Origin: Chondrosia reniformis
Taxonomy: Eukaryota; Porifera; Demospongiae; Chondrillida; Chondrillidae
NCBI GenBank assembly: GCA_947172415.1
Contig: OX359198.1
Coordinates: forward strand, 1,147,401-1,211,400
Direction: 5' to 3'
DNA length: 64,000 nucleotides
Shown here: positions 11,851 to 23,234 of the stretch, in pieces
How the letters are laid out: each line of letters starts with the position of its first letter
Numbering within the stretch: the stretch's first letter is position 1
Notes under the pieces: generated by a model
What the model saw: only the letters and a program-made list of their open reading frames with translations
Told to the model about the DNA's origin: nothing
Databases searched by the model: none
Position numbers and translations under genes: made by a program

Positions 11851-12176
11851 GGTACAGTATTGATAGTTCCATTGTGCATGGGGATACTGATGGTGGTCTA
11901 TGGAACTGCTGGTACAGTGATACTGGTGGCAGTCCTATATCAGAGGAGGCTGAAGTGACAGGAAGGAGCTGAAGAGGCTTCTAGAGACCCAAGTCTTATT
12001 TATGACTCAGTATATTATACAGTCCCAGTTAAGGCCTTAAAGGAGATTAAATTGGACACTCAGTGCCAACAGAACAATTTTACGATTCAGCAGAATTCCT
12101 TGGCTTTGACTGTTTGGAGAAACTGGGAGGACGTACCCTTAAGATTAGCTGAATACAAGAGAGCTAATATAGAATA
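11851..12176 (+). pseudogene. Third receptor relic: membrane helix plus tyrosine tail, unit A
   Basis: After an acceptor-like ag, one frame reads TVLIVPLCMGILMVVYGTAG, a hydrophobic helix, then QRRLK and a TGA. The same frame continues beyond the stop with YDSVYYTVPV, a tyrosine motif like those of genes A and B. The TGA is shared with unit B (31174-31497), so it predates the duplication. No Ig or FN3 exon was found upstream. Most likely a remnant of a third receptor gene. A receptor that ends just after the membrane is the alternative. Confidence 0.5.
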
Positions 12177-12179
12177 AGG

Positions 12180-12700
12180 ATTTCTCAGCGATCATCCAAT
12201 CCAAAGCACCCACACGTACATGCACCCACCTATATGGATCAACATATAATCTTTCTTAAGAGAACTTGGGTATACCATTTGTGTGTAGACGTTTATTGCA
12301 GAGGCCGGGGATCTTACAGTGGCCATGCTTGCAGTATAATAGGGCAACACAGCTGCTGTGTTATATTAGGTACAACAAATAGAAATGATGCATGTCGACC
12401 ATATGCATGCATGCCATCCTCCATTCTTAAATAACTTGGAGCCACCCACGAGTCTGTTTAGAAGTCAAAATAAAAATCAGAAACTAACATTGACGATTGA
12501 CCAGTCATTTTAGAATGGAGGAAGGCTCTAAGTGTTTTCATCATTTAAAAATCTCATACAGATGCAATGAAACATAGTGGTTATCCATTATGAACTTGTA
12601 AACAAAAATTAGAATTTAAAAAATATACACATATTATTCATACATATGTACAAGAGAGGAAAAAATTAAAAAGCAAAAAATTGTAATCTAGTATATTCGC
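12180..12700. other. Non-coding stretch downstream of the ankyrin-GTPase gene
   Basis: AT-rich sequence lying between the receptor relic (+) and the end of the ankyrin-GTPase gene (-). Presumed 3' UTR. No coding signal was seen. Confidence 0.5.
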
Positions 12701-12714
12701 TAGATAAAATCCAG

Positions 12715-15700
12715 TTAGGTGTTTCTATTGATTTTTAAGAACTGATCAATTCTCTTTGCTAGTTCTTGATGAACCAAAGTAGTTGTGTCACTCTTTAGAA
12801 CTTCAGAGAGACTCTGCAGTTTGGCTAGACTTGGGTTGGCGTACAAGAGGCCAAACAGGTTGGCATTAGCTCTATCTAGTGAAGTGTTGACATCTATTTT
12901 CTCATAATTAGATCTCGAGATGATCTTCTTAGCAAGAAGCTGATCTGATATCTGACGTACATCACAGTTATTACGGAGATAGTCATTGAACCTCTCACTG
13001 CATACGAAGTTCCTAATGTGGTCTTCAATTAAACTACAGCCGCCTACACCAGAGAAAACAATTTGAACCTGGGAATCTGGATAAATGTCCAAAGTACAAA
13101 AGTATACCTTGATCTCCGTAAATATGTGTATCTTGAGATTTACTCTCTCGTCCTTTGCTTTTCTGCTCCTCAAGAACCCAGTACTCCTCAAGGTCGTCAC
13201 ATTCGTTACTTGAAGCTGTCTTTAGAGTAAACTATTGAAAGTGGAAGATAAAATGTAAACTTCACATCCTGATACCAAAAACGTGTAACTTATATTTATT
13301 ACACACTAATAATAGCTGTAAAATACAAACAAACTACTCATGTGATGAAAATAAGAAGTTAGACAAGTTAGATTTGCTACACACAAAGGTGACTCACTGT
13401 TGCTTCATCATTTTCAACTGGAAAGAACCAGACCTTTCTAACAGGCACTGAATGCAGCTTTCTACTCCTTCCCTTTGGTCTGGTACACTTTAGTGTCATG
13501 TCATCTTCAGATTCAGACAGTAGGGCCAAGTGGGGAGAACCCTTTTGACAATCGCAGATAAAGCCAACTTGAAGATTGACTTTCTTCAGGAACTCCTTTC
13601 CCATAACGGATCCACTGACTGCCTCAATTCCTTCTTTTACATCACCTTTAATGGCAGCACAATGATCATGAAGCTTCTTCAAATCAGCAGAACACGGACC
13701 TTTCCTACTGAAGATGAAACTTTCAAAGCAAAAGACAGCTACCTCAATCCTTCCAGGCTTGTCCATCAGGAACACCTCCAAGTCACCATAGGTGTACCTG
13801 ATGGTGGATCGATCAGAATTATTAGGGCACGAAGCCCACTTTTTCTTGTTAGCTAAATGGACAACTAACTGGCAGAAGATGCTTCTGGGCAGATCAAGCA
13901 GATTCTCACTGAAGGCATCCTCTTTGAAATTGAAGGCAAAGCAAAGAGGCTGCATGGCTGGGCAATCAGGAATCTCAATATGGCCTTTGGGTAGGACCGT
14001 AGGCATAAAGAACCTCCCTGGTCCAATTTCAGCTGTGAAGGAGAGGTTCTGCAACACTTGAAGAAGCCATTCACTTGGGGTTTCCTCACTGATCCCAACT
14101 TCTTTGAAAAGATCTTGATAATCTCTCTCATTAATTATTCCCTCTTTTTTGAATCTCTTAGTTGCAACCCGCTGAGGATAACGTGGATGAAATCGAATTA
14201 TGAGAAGCTTTGAAATCTCCTTGTACAGAAAGGTCACATCTGTACACACCCAATTGGATTCAAGGGGAACTCCCTTCAGCTCATAGTAGGCAAAGAAGCC
14301 AAAGTGGTGGAACAATCGAAGTAGTGCCAGAAACTGATCATCTGCTTGATGACCATCAATGTAGCCATTGGAGACACAAAATTTTTTGAGGTCTTGGCAC
14401 TTGATGAAATGGTGTGGGGTTCGCTTTGTAATAAGATCCAAGAAAAACCACATCAAAGGCATTTCCAATCGAAGGCAGCCCTCCTTGTTGGAGATAAAGG
14501 AGCGAAGAAGGTTGAGGTAGTCCTGATCCTCTTTAGTAGCAGGATGGTCTTGTGAGAGGTACATGAGGTTGTTGACAAGAAAGGCAATCTGGTCTGGAGC
14601 ATGAACAAGGTGCTCACGATAAGGCTTTGAATTTAGCTCCTTCAAATGGGATTCAATGGAATGAAGGATTTCTTGGCTATTCCCTGCTTCCATCAACTTA
14701 TCCTTAAAGGTGCCCACAAGAAACATTCGAAGGCGTGGCACCTTTATTTCCACTGGAAGCTGTGGTTCCCGTAGTGATGTGGTGTAGATGTCGGATAAAG
14801 AGTGCTGAATCACATCCCAGGCACTCTCGGAGGAGGAAATGGACTCTTTGGTTTGGCTGTCTGGTCGGTACGTCTGCTTCACCGGTTGGCTGAGATTGCG
14901 AGAGGAATCAAACACATGGAGGTATGTGGCTGGAAGAGTAAGCAAGCAAGGTAAGGAGTCTTGAAACTCAGGTTGGCCTCCAGTGTCGAGGAGATGGATG
15001 AACGTCTTTTCAGTCAGCTTCAGCTCATCTAGATTGGTGCTCTGCAACAAGTCATCCTGTGCTTTGGAAAGGCTTGTGAGCATATCATCCGGCTGTTCAA
15101 CTGTAACAGCTTCTTCCATCTTCCTCAGAGGTGAAATGGTGCTGACATCCTCAAGGAGACTTTGGTGTGGATCTTCAGTGACATCATTCACCAAGTGCTC
15201 TTGATCAAGTTGCTCTACAGTGCTTTCTGTGCTAGGAAGGACAGGGAAACCAGGATACATGTCCTTCTCTTTGTAATCTTCTTCGGCCGCACACTTTCTA
15301 ATGGAACCTTCCATTTTGGAATCTGTGACTAACGTCCATACTGATAAGCCTTCCTCTACAAGGTACTGCTCTGAAGTGACGGCTATCACTTCTGGTCTCT
15401 CAAGCACTCCAGTGCTAGTGTGAATCTCCTTTGATTGGTTGTGGGCCAGAAGCTGCTTCAGTGAAGACTTCCCTACAAATGATGCTCCACAGACTACACA
15501 CCTGATGACATTAATAATCACAGATCCGTGAGTGTCCTTTGCCTTATGGTAATGCTCATTCCAGCTCTGCAAGGACAAAGTTAACAATAAATCACTGTTA
15601 AAGGAAGTTTTATTATTTCTATATACTTACAGCAACTTGGACATTTTCATGTGCTTCACTTGTTTCATGTGAATCTTTACTCTCTACCTCTGGAGCCTGG

Positions 15701-18700
15701 AATATTGTATAAAACTTGCTTAAATTATAAAGGCATATAAAACTCTCTGTATATAGCAATGATAAGGTATTCTTCACAACAATAAATTGAACATTGGAAC
15801 TTACATTGACTGAACTATCCTTCGGTGAACCTTCTACATGAGTATTGTTTTCTAAGAGATTGGAACTCTCTGAGTGATCTTCTCCAGCATTCCTTTGCTT
15901 GATTAATAAAGCAATCATTATCTTATCCTGGTAAAGGGTTGCATACAAGGAATAATGTATTACTGTAAGGGGAGTTTCGGCTGCAAAACAAATTTAGTAT
16001 TTGACTGAGAAGAGTATATTCACAAGCCGTTGATTCTATAGCAAGTACGTAGGTCTAAAGTTGAAAGCGATTGTCTAAGTAAAATGACACTCTATATCAT
16101 AGTTCAACACTCTGACACATACAAATTAACTTAAAGAGGGAATTTCTTTTCCTTCTTTAAATCTCTCAAATGCCCAAAACATTTACCAGCTTGCCCTCCC
16201 CCCCATCCCATATTACTTGGAACCTCAGGTTTTGCCATCCCTTTCTAAATGTAGCCCTGCCTATAGATTAGACAAGAAATGAAAGTAGCTTACATCTTTC
16301 TCTGCAGCAACATCCAATGGTGTTCTATCAAGTGAATCCTGCTTATCAACATCAGCTCCTACTTGAAGTAGGTACTCTACAACTCTCACATGACCACTTC
16401 TTACAGCTAGATGAAGTGGAGTACCAGTAATATGAGGAGAACGAAATGAATCCTCAAAGTATGTCAATTCTTGGTTGACATTCTCACTGTTAATTGCTTT
16501 CATCACCTGTAACATGGAATTGTCAATTTCTAATAACTTGAATAATGAGATGATCATAGGATGAGACAAACCTCATCAATATAGTCATTGACAATATAAC
16601 AATTTAAGTGTTTTCCAGAATCTTTTGTATGCTGACATTATAAGTATTACCACTAATACATAAGAGAAATCTCTTTTGTACTCTTGGTACTACAGATACT
16701 AAGTGCACATCAACACTATATAATGTGTATAAAGACAGTGATAGAATGATAGATGACATGAAAAATGGCAAACCTCAATAATTAATCCTTTTCTAATGAG
16801 AGATATCTTTGTGTCATCACCAACTAACTTCACTTCAGTCAGGGGAAAGAGCAACTTCACAAGTTGTAGATCCTAAAGAAAAAAAATTACAATTAAGAGT
16901 GACTATCTTAGTAAAATGATACACTATTTATATAATACACAGTCAAACTCTGATAATGAGTACCACCTTGGGGAACCAAAAAAGTACTCATTATCTAAGG
17001 TACTCATTATCCATAATTCTACAATAATTCAATACAATATTATACATACAGTATAACTACGTACATTAACCAGGGAAATAGTCATCTAAAGTTGTTTACT
17101 TTTGTTTGAAAGTAAAAAAGAGTTTTTCAAGCCTGTATACTGCTTGGATATCTTCTGAATTATTGGAGGTGCATGTTACAAATCGTCTAATAAGGTTGTT
17201 CTATGCGACGGCTAACTACTTCTTCTACGGGGAGAACCTGTCGTTTTATTTCCCTGATCTGATTGCCTCCTCAGTGAGTGTAATGTCATACAGTGGACTC
17301 TCCATCCAAGGGACGGGCTGGGACACCAGTATTTGTCCTTTGAATGGAGGTGTCCTTAACTCGGAAAGTTTCACCACAATGTCACCACAACCATGAATTT
17401 CACATTAATTGCCATCAACAACATCATAATAATTAGGGCTATAATGTTATAATAATTAATTACAAATGTGTTATTACAGATAATATTACTGCATCACATC
17501 AAACAGGCCTAAAATACAATCGAATATCACTTTTTTTACTTATTGTCTTTAAGATGGTACATCTTTCGACTTTTGGTGCATCTAAAAACGCAGTTTGGCT
17601 TTGGAAATCTTTTGGTCGAACGTTTCGATCCTGAGAGACGCTAATGAAGACCCTCAGGATCGAAACTTTCGACCAAAAGATTTCCAAAGCCAAACTGCAT
17701 TTTTAGACGCTCAAAGAGTCGAACGAGATGTACCATCTTAAAGATAAGTTCGACGCAGTTAGAAGAAATCCTTATTCTATTATTGGTTTGTATTTCGTAG
17801 TATATATAGTTATTTGACAATGCTATATTGACTGCTGCCGTGCATGTGTCCGCTTATAGAGAGAATTTCAGTGCGTACGTTCGTATTTGGGGAATATTTA
17901 ATGTCCGTCGGACAGAATTCAGAGTGTCTGCTATTGGGAGATTGCTAATGTATTATTAGCATAGGACGGCTATTCCGTGACTGACTGATGGACGTTGTAA
18001 AGCGACGGGTCGTTCCTCGGAGAGTCCGTTAATGGAGAGTCCACTGTATATCACATCTGACATTCAATAGAATAACTAATAGACTTTCACTGTTATTTAA
18101 CCTATCTTATGTTTCATTTCAAATACACGCTCGTTCACACTTTCCAGTCAATTATGTAATGTTTGCAACTTTTAATGTGTTAGTTCACCTCCCTCTAATG
18201 ATTTATTTTTAATTACATGATATAATGAGTTATGCTCCTGGGGCTAATTGATTAATTAGTTTGGTCTCTTCCTTTAGAATACTCTGATCTTTCTCTTCCG
18301 ATACTGTATATATTAACCAAGAGTACGCATTATCCCAGGTACTTACTAAACGAGTTCGACTGTACCTATATACACTCTCAGATGCCTAAAATCATTAATT
18401 TAACTTCAATGCTTCCCCCCATGTTACATGGAGCCTCATGTTTTGCTCTCCCTTTCTAAATGCAGCACTGCCTATAGATTAGACAAGAAATGAAAGTAGC
18501 TTACATCTTTCTCTGCAGCAACATCCAATGGTGTTCTATCAAGTGAATCCTGCTTATCAACATCAGCTCCTACTTGAAGTAGGTATTCTACAACTCTCAC
18601 ATGACCACTTCTTACAGCTAGATGAAGTGGAGTACCAATAATACGAGAGGAAGGGAATGGATCCTCCAAGTATGTCAATTCTTGGTTGACATTCCGACTG

Positions 18701-19199
18701 CTAATTGTTTTCTTTACCTGTAACATACAACCATCAATTTTTAAAACTTTTCTGCTGAATAATGTGATGATTATAACAAAATTAATATTATAAGACAAAT
18801 AATATCATAACATAAGACAAACCTCATCAATATCACCACTGATAATGTGGCCAAACAATCTCAGTCTAGTATCTTTTGTATGCTTAAAATAGCTTGCAGA
18901 TCTCAGGGTAAAGGCTAATAGTATAGCAAATGTCATTCACAACTGATACGTTAATTAGCTAAATATGATTGTGTCTACCTGTGCAGGTTAAAGTGTACAT
19001 AAAAAGTAAGATGTACTTTATGACCTAATGAGTTCAACACTGTCAACCCTTGAGTGCAATGGATATCTTATTACACATATGGATAGATTATCTTTCATTC
19101 GATCAGTTAATCAAATCGGTATATATAGAATATGCGTACCAAATTCAGATCACCCGAAACAAGGGCGTGACGCAAGGAACGAAACAAGCTAGAGTCCAT
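12715..19199 (-). CDS. Ankyrin-Roc/COR-like GTPase with C-terminal CARD-like domain, unit A
   Basis: Ten exons with matching phases: 19140-19199, 18823-18882, 18505-18717, 16774-16872, 16572-16631, 16294-16506, 15805-15927, 15631-15696, 13398-15566 and 12715-13215, giving about 1187 aa. Residues about 69-125 and 193-248 are ankyrin repeats (TPLHLAVRSGHVRVVEYLL). Exon 9 carries a P-loop GASFVGKS (about 325-332) and a Roc-type switch II DTGGQPEFQ (about 492), separated by about 165 acidic residues. A candidate G4 is GTFKDK; a COR-like region follows. The last about 95 residues (HIRNFVCSERFNDYL to AKRIDQFL) have the helical spacing of a CARD. Roco proteins are GTPase scaffolds in signalling; a sensor or death/immune adaptor role is inference. 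The start is ATG at 19199; another in-frame ATG lies at 19217. Starts of this gene and MCM6 face each other 63 bp apart. Confidence 0.85.
17291..18046. mobile_element. CAGTGGACTCTCC MITE, unit A
   Basis: Ends cagtggactctccat and atggagagtccactg form terminal inverted repeats flanked by TA, typical of Tc1/mariner/pogo non-autonomous elements. About 755 bp. It contains the fold-back repeat at 17548-17745. The unit B copy is at 37069-37824. Confidence 0.75.
17548..17745. repeat. Fold-back repeat (family F1), unit A
   Basis: Two arms of about 92 bp (from tctttaagatggtacatct and its complement) pair around a short loop containing gacgctaatgaagacc. Related single-copy or weaker fold-backs sharing gtttcgatcc, agatgcagtt and aagttygacgcagttagaag lie near 44853-44945, 50110-50300, 53839-53990 and 57690-57755. 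The unit B copy spans 37326-37523. Confidence 0.8.
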
Positions 19200-19262
19200 T
19201 TTGTTATCCACAAACATATCACGTGACCTTACTTTGGGCGCGTTTCTCCCTCCAAAGACACT
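19200..19262. promoter_or_regulatory. Divergent promoter between ankyrin-GTPase and MCM6 fragment 2
   Basis: Only 63 bp separate the two ATGs. An E-box CACGTG lies at 19220-19225 and tttgggcgcg lies near 19233-19242. The second E2F-type site reads tccctccaaa (19247-19256) instead of the consensus tcccgccaaa seen at the intact MCM6, so this site has lost its core CG. Confidence 0.7.
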
Positions 19263-21094
19263 ATGGACATTGCTACTCAGATAAGAGGTCCCAGAATTGG
19301 AGCACTCGTACCAGACCAGCTGGGTGAAAAGGTCCAGAAAGCGTTTCAAACATTTTTAGAAGAGTAAGCATTGAAACTCTATAAAACTCAAGCATGATTA
19401 TAAGGTACTTTCCATTTGCTAAACTCTCTTAAATTTCCACAGGTTCGATCACATCGAAGGAGTCGGGTCAAAGTACCTCAAAGATGCGAAACAGCTTCAG
19501 AGACCGGAGAGAAGTACACTCTTTGTAGATTTCTCTGACGTCGAGGAGTTCAGCTCCAATCTCTCCAGCGCCATCCAGCGGGACTACTATAGAGTGTATC
19601 CATTTCTGTGTAACGCAGCGAGGAACTTTGCACAAGACCACGCCAGCCTTCACAAAGGGAAGGACGTGTATGTCGCCTTTACAGAAGTACCAACTAGACA
19701 CAAGTGAGTGAGTCCTCCTTCGCAAGACGAGGAGTTGACAGCTGGTGTGTCATTGTGTCTCCTTAGAGCGGGAATTCGAATGTTCGGGTCTTCATCAGCG
19801 ACTGAGGGTCAATTTTGCTTTTAATTAATTGCACCATATTATTTTTCATGCTATTTAGATAAAACTATTGTGTCAAATGTGATCTGGATATACAAAAAGT
19901 CATTTACTGACTATACCAATACCAATCCGCAATCAGGCTTTTAAACCTTAAAGCAATATTCTTTAATTCAAGATATGCGACTGTTTGATTCAATAATCAT
20001 TATTTTTGATAGAGAGCCCCTATCAACTGTTACTTTGCAGTTAACCATGATATGAGGTGAATGTGGTTTTATTGTCACTTGTGTCTCCCTCCCTCCCTCC
20101 TCTGTGTTGTGTTGTAGAGTTAGAGAGTTGACAGCTAATAAAATTGGAAGTCTCATCCGAATCAGTGGACAGGTTGTGAGGACCCATCCGGTACACCCTG
20201 AACTTGTGTCCGGTCACTTTCGCTGTCTAGAGTGTCAGACGGAAATACCAAATGTTGAACAAGAGTTTAAATACACTCAAGTAAGGACCATCTTTGGAGT
20301 ATAAAGATGCCATTTGAGGAGAAATTGTAGATGTATAGTGTAGCCTGTATATTATAGGGAGACAAAGTGTAGTGGTCTTTATATACAGGTGGTCTTTACA
20401 TACAGGTGGTCTTTACATACAGGTGGTCTTTATAGACAGGTTGTCTTTATAGACAGGTGGTCTTTATATACAGGTGGTCTTTATAGACAGGTGGTCTTTA
20501 TATACAGGTGGTCTTTACATACAGGTGGTCTTTATAGACAGGTTGTCTTTATAGACAGGTGGTCTTTATATACAGGTGGTCTTTACATACAGGTGGTCTT
20601 TATAGACAGGTTGTCTTTATAGACAGGTGGTCTTTATATACAGGTGGTCTTTATATACAGGTGGTCTTTATAGACAGGTGGTCTTTATAGACAGGTGGTC
20701 TTTATATACAGGTGGTCTTTGTGTGCAGGTTAATTTATTTGAATTTATTTAAATGATTGAATTTATTTATTTGTTAAGTATGTTTATCTAATCTTCCCAT
20801 CCTTCCTCTCCACCAGCCAACACTATGTCGCAATCCAGTCTGTCCAAACAGAAAGAGTTTCATTCTGGACATCAACAGGTCCAAGTTTGTAGACTTTCAG
20901 AAGCTGCGTGTCCAAGAACTCCAGCACGAGCTCCCTCGAGGTAGCATTCCTCACAGTCTGGAGGTGATCCTGAGAGCTGTGGCAGTGGATCTAGCCCAAC
21001 CGGGAGACAAGTCGGACTTTATTGGTACTCTTGTAGTGGTACCAGATGTCAGTCAACTTCGAGTGGCCGGAACACAATCTGAACCTTCCCAGAG
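19263..21094 (+). pseudogene. MCM6 5' fragment 2 (exons 1-4, open but truncated)
   Basis: Exons at 19263-19363, 19443-19703, 20118-20280 and 20817-21094 are all open and correctly phased. They encode about the first 268 residues of MCM6: the N-terminal A and B subdomains and zinc finger (CLECQ, then CRNPVC), but nothing of the AAA+ ATPase. After exon 4 the gene stops in intron 4 at the duplication join (about 21395) and runs into the antisense NEK1-like fragment. Because promoter and start are kept, a truncated transcript is conceivable. Protein function is unproven. Confidence 0.88.
20371..20730. repeat. 17-bp minisatellite in MCM6 intron 3, copy 2
   Basis: About 20 units of gtggtctttatatacag and a tatagacag variant. 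This is the longest of the three intron-3 arrays. Confidence 0.92.
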
Positions 21095-21715
21095 GTACAC
21101 CTCAAGATTGAGTGTCCACACTTACATTGACTGATGTATGGTACATAATTAATAGATAATTACATTTCATACCAAATTACATACCGAATGTGAGGATTGA
21201 ATGTGTGTGTCTAAGTAATGGAAAATTGTGAGTTTTGTCTGCGTCTGCAATCTTTTGATTTAACATCTCAGTAAATCCGTATACTAGTCCATTCGTACAT
21301 TAAGCTTCATCAGCATTCTTTTACCATAATATTTACTTATACCTAAAATATTTGGATACATACATCACAATCTATTACCTTCACATTCGATATTTGTGTC
21401 AATGTAGTTATATTATATAGAATTTATCATTCCATTATAATGACATTCATAGCATGGGAGTAGTGGTCACATGACATGGAAGAGGGAGGGACCAAGAAAG
21501 ACAAAGATTCTCAGGGTCATTGATGAAGGGTGGAATTCCCAGAAACAGCTGTCTGGCCCAGTGGAGAAGAGAAGAAGGTGAAGAGAGACTCCTCATTCAA
21601 ATCTCTCCCAATGTTTAGTTTCCTATAAGCCTTTACTCTAAATAGCATGTAAGAAAAATGATGTATTGCAAATTGATTATTCATGAAATACGTATAGAGC
21701 ATGCAAGAGACTGAC

Positions 21716-23234
21716 CTGTCACTCATTCCAAGTCCTCTGAGGAAGGAGTGAAGTGCATTTCCAGTCGGCTCAGTGGTGCTTGTTTGAGGGGGAGCTACAT
21801 TGCTCTGTACATCACTTGAGGGATCAGTCACAGAATTCTGATATACACATGTAAAGTGACTATCAACACGTTCTTCTCTGTCATTCCGAGGCATTATACA
21901 CATACATAATTAATATTGTTAGACACTGCATGGTGTATACATACATGTATATTGTCTGTTAAAAATTTATCAATAAACAAATGTATTATATATATCACAC
22001 AGAGATATTGAACTGAAATAACAATATTATATATTGACATTTATGTTTATGTCATACCAAAGTGCTAGCTGTCGCTGAAGTATAATTTAATTGTGTAATA
22101 TAATTTTACTTCAGCGATAGCTAGCGCTTTGGTATGACATAAGCTCATTTTCTCGATTCATGTACTGAGTGCAATTGCGTATAAGTAGCGTAAACAATTT
22201 GAAATTCACGGTCTACTGCACTCACTTTCCAGTTTATAACTAGATAGGGTATAGTAACAAAGCCTCACTGGCAGCCACTTAAAAAGAGCTGTCTCCAGCC
22301 CTGATATGCCGACATAAGTTTACATATTGAATTTGATTAGGATGGATCTGGATTAGATAACACATGTACAGCTCTCAGTGATCATCCAGTCATCCAATCA
22401 CCCATCTATGGATATAAAGGATGTACCAAATTCCTTGCTTTGACTGTTTGGTCCACATGTGTGGTTTGTTACCATGGTAACATGTGTTGCCACAGCTTAC
22501 ACAATGGTTTGTTCCTCTCTGGTGGCTCAGCCATTTGGATGGTGCCACAGGTTTGTTGGACAGATAAGGATCAGTTAGCAGGTCATACCAGCTCTCAGTA
22601 TATCCACCCACTCACTTTCAAAGCTGCTATCTTCTTCCTTCTCTCTTCTGCATTTGAACATGGGTTTTTAGAGGGCTTGCTGGCAGATGGTTTGGGTGTA
22701 ATCTGATGAGGCTGGGACTGACCATCCTTGGAAGGAATAAAGGCCACTTCAGCTCTTTGCTGAATACGCTTGCATTCATTGTAGTTCTGGTGTCGGATTG
22801 CCTCCAGTTTCTCCAAGTATTCCTGGAACAATAGAAAGAACACATGCACATACAAGTCAGTAGAGACAATTATAGAGATACTCATATGAGTTCTAAAGTT
22901 AGAACTTGGATGTGGTACTTATATAAATACAGCACACTGCATTACCAGACTAGTAGACTGTTATAGGTATATGGGTCTCCACTTACTCTCTCAGCTCTTC
23001 CCTAATTGCTTTAGCAGCTGGTGCTGATGGCTGGTAACTGACCAACCTGGCCTTGTCCACTTGTGGGTGTGGTTTACTGGCCACGCCCACTGGTTCACCC
23101 CATATACCCATGGCTCTGGCCCTGTTGGCTGCAGCTTCCTGTTTCCTCTTTACAAACTCTTGAACTGCATCTTGTCCATCTGGTTTAATGACTTCCGGTT
23201 TTGGTGGCTTTATATCTTCCCTTTGTTCTCCTCT
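21716..23234 (-). pseudogene. NEK1-like internal gene fragment, unit B
   Basis: Same three blocks as unit A: a (22987-23234), b (22616-22822) and c (from about 21887 down to 21716). Block b reads EYLEKLEAIRHQNYNECKR and EERRKKIAALK. The splice acceptor of block c, cag in unit A, reads cgg here, so normal splicing into it should fail. About 260 bp between blocks a and b, present in unit A, are missing. They are flanked in unit A by direct repeats aattatagagata, so this is either a deletion here or an insertion there. Confidence 0.58.
22052..22134. repeat. Complete fold-back repeat present only in unit B
   Basis: Arms tgtcataccaaagtgctagc and gctagcgctttggtatgaca pair across a short AT loop. 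Unit A (near 1930-1965) has only the right arm. Confidence 0.8.

Larger units (their letters stand above)
16940..18364. mobile_element. Pogo-like element with internal deletion, unit A
   Basis: The left end cagtcaaactc (16940) and right end gagttcgactgta (to about 18364) are imperfect inverted repeats. This is the pattern of pogo/Tigger-type elements, whose ends start CAGT and which target TA. It lies in the intron between the first two ankyrin exon groups. Unit B retains about 440 bp more here (36533-36972), including a transposase relic and an extra right end. A second element (17291-18046) is nested inside. Confidence 0.6.
1284..21395. repeat. Tandem segmental duplication, unit A (about 20.1 kb)
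   Basis: The whole segment recurs in the same order and orientation in the next about 19.6 kb. Anchors are MCM6 exon 3 at 195, 20118 and 39894, which gives periods of 19,923 and 19,776 bp. The join is placed where the three MCM6 intron-4 copies stop agreeing, just after a shared ttcgatatttg at 1273-1283, 21385-21395 and 40951-40961. Positions 1-1283 are therefore the tail of an earlier unit. Compared with unit B, this unit carries a 0.9-kb insertion in receptor gene A, a 0.26-kb extra segment near 2720-2980, a shorter 32-bp minisatellite, and a 0.44-kb deletion in a pogo-like element. The large ankyrin-GTPase exon differs at roughly a dozen of 736 residues, so the duplication looks recent. 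Collapsed or misplaced haplotypes are an alternative explanation. Confidence 0.93.

Noticed and set aside
13377-15587. Plus-strand frames opposite the large GTPase exon
   Set aside because: They are shadows: the minus strand has the P-loop, DTGGQ and matching splice phases.
20389-20622. 77-residue repetitive plus-strand frame in the MCM6 intron 3 repeat
   Set aside because: 17-bp minisatellite within an intron whose flanking exons join in phase.
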